8,281 bases of DNA. It comes from JAYEJW01 sp034716535. Its GTDB lineage: Bacteria; Pseudomonadota; Gammaproteobacteria; Chromatiales; Chromatiaceae. The notes below the pieces were generated by a model. It had not been told where the DNA came from. It saw nothing but the letters and a program-made list of their open reading frames with translations, and did not search any database. Shown here in pieces: positions 6,778 to 8,281 of the stretch. The position numbers were made by a program, and so were the translations under genes. Each line of letters opens with the position of its first letter. Position 1 is the first letter of the stretch. The stretch spans positions 1 to 8,281 of the forward strand of contig JAYEJW010000477.1 of NCBI GenBank assembly GCA_034716535.1, read 5' to 3'.

Positions 6778-6800
6778 CGGCGGGACGGAAAGTCCCGCCG
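6778..6800 (+). repeat. Perfect 9-bp stem-loop upstream of the nuclease-like gene
   Basis: CGGCGGGAC at 6778-6786 pairs perfectly with GTCCCGCCG at 6792-6800 around a GGAAA loop. It lies between the PilJ gene (stop at 6738) and the nuclease-like start at 6820. No T-tract follows on either strand, so it is not a canonical intrinsic terminator. It may protect the upstream mRNA from 3' degradation, or reduce expression of the two genes downstream. Confidence 0.6.
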
Positions 6801-6819
6801 CTGCCGCGACCCGACTCCG

Positions 6820-7134
6820 ATGATGCCCATCCACCGCCTTGTACCGATCCTGCTGGCCAGCCTGACTGTCCTGCCCCTCGCCGCGGAGGAGCTGTCTGCG
6901 CGGGTCGATCGTATCGACATAGAGGATGGGGATACCCTGATCGCCGAGGTCGACGGCGTTAACGAGCGCCTCCAACTCGCCCATATCGACGCCCCGGAGG
7001 ACGCCGACAACGCCAAGCTCGCACGCGACCTCCAGCGCACTGGGCTGGATCGGTGGGTCCTGCTCGAGCTGGGACAGACCGCAACCGGACACCTGAGGGA
7101 GCTCACCAACTGCATGAGGTCATCAACACAATGA
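6820..7134 (+). CDS. Exported truncated staphylococcal-nuclease-like protein
   Basis: This 104-residue protein (from ATG 6820; ATG 6823 equally possible) has a signal peptide at about 1-22 (LVPILLASLTVLPLAA). It then shows the N-terminal part of an SNase/thermonuclease OB-fold: VDRIDIEDGDTL (DGDT 36-39) and RLQLAHIDAPE (Asp57, Glu60). An upstream in-frame ATG at 6751 would bury the signal peptide and span the 6778-6800 hairpin, so I reject it. The domain ends after GQTATGHLREL, without the second half that carries the other catalytic Arg and the DKYGR-like motif. At the place of the first catalytic Arg (five residues before the Asp) there is Gln52. It is therefore probably not a nuclease, and is either a decayed gene or a reused half-domain. 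I saw no continuation in another frame. The stop overlaps the next start in ATGA. Confidence 0.62.
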   Translation: MMPIHRLVPILLASLTVLPLAAEELSARVDRIDIEDGDTLIAEVDGVNERLQLAHIDAPEDADNAKLARDLQRTGLDRWVLLELGQTATGHLRELTNCMRSSTQ

Positions 7135-7382
7135 AAAGACGCGGAATCGGTCAGAAGATCGCCTACTACACGGCGATCGTTTTCTATTTCGCGGGTTTCG
7201 CCTGCATCCCCGCGGCCTGGTACTGGGCCGGTCAGCTCGGAACCGACCATCCGGTGATCGCCAGCCTGGGCGCATCCGTCGTCTTCTTCGTGGGCGCCGG
7301 GATCGTGCTGCACGTAATTGGGCGGACGAACATCCCGAATCTCAGCTTCAGGCATGAGGACGACGACCCGCCAGCCGCGTGA
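7131..7382 (+). CDS. Small protein with two membrane helices, unknown function
   Basis: This 83-residue protein has a basic start (MKRRGIGQK), a first transmembrane helix at about 11-33 (YYTAIVFYFAGF...PAAWYW), a short loop (GQLGTDHP), a second helix at about 42-64 (VIASLGASVVFFVGAGIVLHV), and an acidic, Pro-rich tail ending EDDDPPAA. With the basic start in the cytoplasm, both ends should be cytoplasmic. I do not recognise a named family, although the HPVIASLGASVVFFVG stretch looks conserved in style. It overlaps the nuclease-like gene by 4 nt, with GAGG at 7116-7119 as a possible Shine-Dalgarno. It is the last gene before the terminator. No metal or heme ligand pattern is obvious. Confidence 0.75.
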   Translation: MKRRGIGQKIAYYTAIVFYFAGFACIPAAWYWAGQLGTDHPVIASLGASVVFFVGAGIVLHVIGRTNIPNLSFRHEDDDPPAA

Positions 7383-7408
7383 GTGCGAACAACGCTTGGT
7401 TTCCGTCA

Positions 7409-7440
7409 GGGGGCGGGCCGATTCCCGCCCCCGGCTTTTT
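7409..7440 (+). terminator. Intrinsic terminator ending the plus-strand operon
   Basis: GGGGGCGGG (7409-7417) pairs perfectly with CCCGCCCCC (7424-7432) around a 6-nt loop, followed by GGC and T5 (7436-7440). It lies 27 nt after the last plus-strand stop and just past the end of the convergent minus-strand gene. The T-tract favours plus-strand termination. In the other direction the stem is followed by TGACGGAAACC, with no T-run, so it is weak for the minus-strand gene. Confidence 0.85.
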
Positions 7441-7447
7441 GCAACGT

Positions 7448-7738
7448 TTAGAAGTGAAGATCCGGGTTCGCGCCAAAACCCGCATAGATCCGGGGGTCGT
7501 CGCCGCTCTGCATCGGGCCGCTGCGATCGGACTTGAACAGGTCGGGGTTGCCGTCCGCCCAGCCGTGGTAGCGGTCAATGCTTTCGCCGACGCTGGGCTG
7601 CACCCCGACGAAGCCTTCCCCGCTCGCAGGCTGAGTCGACAGATCCGGGTTGCCCTTCTCCAGACCGTAATACACATCGGCGGCACTGACACCGGCGGTG
7701 AACAGGGTGGCGACGATTGCGGTGATGATGGTCTTCAT
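7448..7738 (-). CDS. Small exported protein with three GNPDL motifs
   Basis: This 96-residue protein has a clear signal peptide (MKTIITAIVATLFTAGVSAA, cleavage at about 20) and a mature part of about 76 residues. The mature part carries three copies of a motif Y-x-G-[LWF]-x-x-G-N-P-D-L: YYGLEKGNPDL (23-33), YHGWADGNPDL (57-67) and YAGFGANPDL (85-94, one residue shorter and at the very C-terminus). Between copies it is Gly/Ser/Gln-rich and polar, suggesting a flexible periplasmic or secreted protein. A good Shine-Dalgarno AGGAGA (complement of 7746-7751) lies 7 nt before the ATG, supporting this start. There is no cysteine and no enzyme motif. I do not know its function. I have an impression of similar GNPDL proteins in purple sulfur bacteria but cannot confirm it here. 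Confidence 0.8.
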   Translation of the reverse strand: MKTIITAIVATLFTAGVSAADVYYGLEKGNPDLSTQPASGEGFVGVQPSVGESIDRYHGWADGNPDLFKSDRSGPMQSGDDPRIYAGFGANPDLHF

Positions 7739-7930
7739 GGTTTCGTCTCCTGGATTGAACGTTCTCTCTGCAACAAAAAGGGAACACCGCGGGACTCATC
7801 CGATGCAGACCAGACTGGCCGGGAGCTCGATCAGCTCCTTGCCGACCAGGCCGCTCAGCGCGCCGCCCAAGCTAGGGATCCCCCTGGGCATGACAACGAC
7901 CTGCATCACGTACGTCCCTACCTCTGATAC

Positions 7931-7950
7931 GGCGGGTGACCGCACCCGCC
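7931..7950. repeat. Perfect 8-bp stem, 4-nt loop
   Basis: GGCGGGTG and CACCCGCC flank ACCG. No T-tract follows on either strand. It could be a remnant of a terminator or of a repeat element; no gene ends immediately beside it within the window. Confidence 0.5.
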
Positions 7951-8122
7951 CGGAGTTCCTTGAGTCTCCCGGGAGCGGAGGTTTTCGCCCCGGTTGAGGA
8001 GTAGTCTGGACCGCCTTTGTAACCGGACGGATGCGGTTCTGTTTGGGATTTGTAACAGGATGGTTTCAGCAACTGCAGCAGAAGGCGTCGGCCGCAGTTC
8101 TGTTTCGATGTTGTTTTCCACG

Positions 8123-8138
8123 GGTCTGGACCCAGACC
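8123..8138. repeat. 16-bp operator-like palindrome
   Basis: GGTCTGG and CCAGACC are perfect 7-bp arms around AC. The compact symmetry is like a dimeric regulator site, but there is no gene start within the window beside it to regulate. It may belong to a gene beyond the right edge or be chance. Confidence 0.35.
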
Positions 8139-8184
8139 GGAATGGCACTGAGTTAGCTACTTCTCAATAACCCGAGGCAATCTC

Positions 8185-8265
8185 GTAGGGCGGATCAAGG
8201 AGCGCAGCGACGGATCCGCCGATGGCCGCGATTTTGGTGGGTCCGCTTCGCTTGACCCACCCTAC
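8185..8265. repeat. MITE/REP-like element of 81 bp
   Basis: The element begins GTAGGG and ends CCCTAC, a perfect 6-bp terminal inverted repeat. Inside are two hairpins: GGCGGATC/GATCCGCC (8189-8196 with 8213-8220) and GGTGGGTC/GACCCACC (8236-8243 with 8254-8261). The GTAGGGCGGAT...GCGCAGCG...ATCCGCC and GGTGGGT...CGCTTCGC...ACCCACCCTAC layout is the familiar dispersed REP/MITE type found in many proteobacterial genomes between genes. It has no coding capacity, and I see no clear target-site duplication. Confidence 0.7.
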
Positions 8266-8281
8266 AGCGGCCGGGGTGCCC

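Larger units (their letters stand above)
7739..8184. other. Region without a convincing gene; several hairpins
   Basis: No reading frame here has a plausible start, ribosome site and protein-like composition. It contains short inverted repeats: GGAGCT/AGCTCC (7822-7838, 5-nt spacer), GGCGGGTG/CACCCGCC (7931-7950, 4-nt loop), the palindrome CTCCCGGGAG (7966-7975) and GGTCTGG/CCAGACC (8123-8138, 2-nt spacer). It also has a TTTGTAAC direct repeat at 8016 and 8049. The promoter of the minus-strand GNPDL gene should lie here (7752-7900), but I see no clear -10/-35 pair. A 36-codon minus-strand frame at 7796-7906 is the only hint of coding. Confidence 0.5.

Noticed and set aside
6751..6819. Upstream ATG for the nuclease-like protein
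   Set aside because: It would put an Arg-rich stretch in front of a clear signal peptide and translate through the 9-bp hairpin.
7796..7906. 36-codon minus-strand frame as a real small gene
   Set aside because: No well-placed Shine-Dalgarno and no recognisable family; kept only as a remark on the non-coding stretch.
7379..7927. 182-codon plus-strand frame
   Set aside because: It runs through the terminator and antisense to the GNPDL gene, which has a signal peptide, ribosome site and repeats.
1..8281. CRISPR arrays, tRNA or rRNA genes, insertion sequences with transposase
   Set aside because: No regularly spaced repeats, no cloverleaf or rRNA-like stretch and no transposase motif were seen on either strand.

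Overview
The window is GC-rich, densely packed bacterial DNA carrying the downstream half of a denitrification (nir) locus for making heme d1, the cofactor of cytochrome cd1 nitrite reductase (NirS). GC content, codon use and gene content fit a denitrifying proteobacterium. A purple-sulfur-bacterium-like gammaproteobacterium (Chromatiaceae or relatives) is my best guess, from general resemblance and not from any search.

Positions 2-5825 (plus strand) are a tight operon: the 3' end of nirF, nirG, nirH, a fused nirDL, nirJ, a small membrane-anchored c-type cytochrome, and nirN. NirG, NirH and NirDL are the siroheme decarboxylase subunits (siroheme to 12,18-didecarboxysiroheme). NirJ is the radical SAM enzyme that next replaces two propionates by oxo groups. 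NirF and NirN are late periplasmic heme d1-binding proteins, and NirN oxidises dihydro-heme d1 to d1. Four of the six junctions overlap by a few bases. The exceptions are nirH-nirDL (103 nt, with a palindrome on the nirDL start) and nirDL-nirJ (19 nt). The decarboxylase order is G-H-DL, not the usual D-L-G-H. nirS, nirC and nirE are not in the window and may lie upstream.

Positions 5884-7382, same strand, hold three accessory genes. The first encodes a soluble secreted protein made of two tandem PilJ-type domains (the fold family of nitrate-sensing chemoreceptor domains). The second encodes a secreted, C-terminally truncated and probably inactive staphylococcal-nuclease-like domain. The third, overlapping it, encodes an 83-residue protein with two membrane helices. 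A strong intrinsic terminator at 7409-7440 ends this strand.

Positions 7448-7738 (minus strand) encode a small exported protein with three copies of a Y-x-G-aromatic/L-x-x-G-N-P-D-L motif. From 7739 to 8281 I find no convincing gene: there are several short perfect hairpins, a weak direct repeat, and an 81-bp MITE/REP-like element with inverted ends at 8185-8265.

The best candidate for something little described is the PilJ-PilJ / nuclease-remnant / two-helix trio attached to the nir operon. Also notable are the rearranged decarboxylase module and the palindrome covering the nirDL start.
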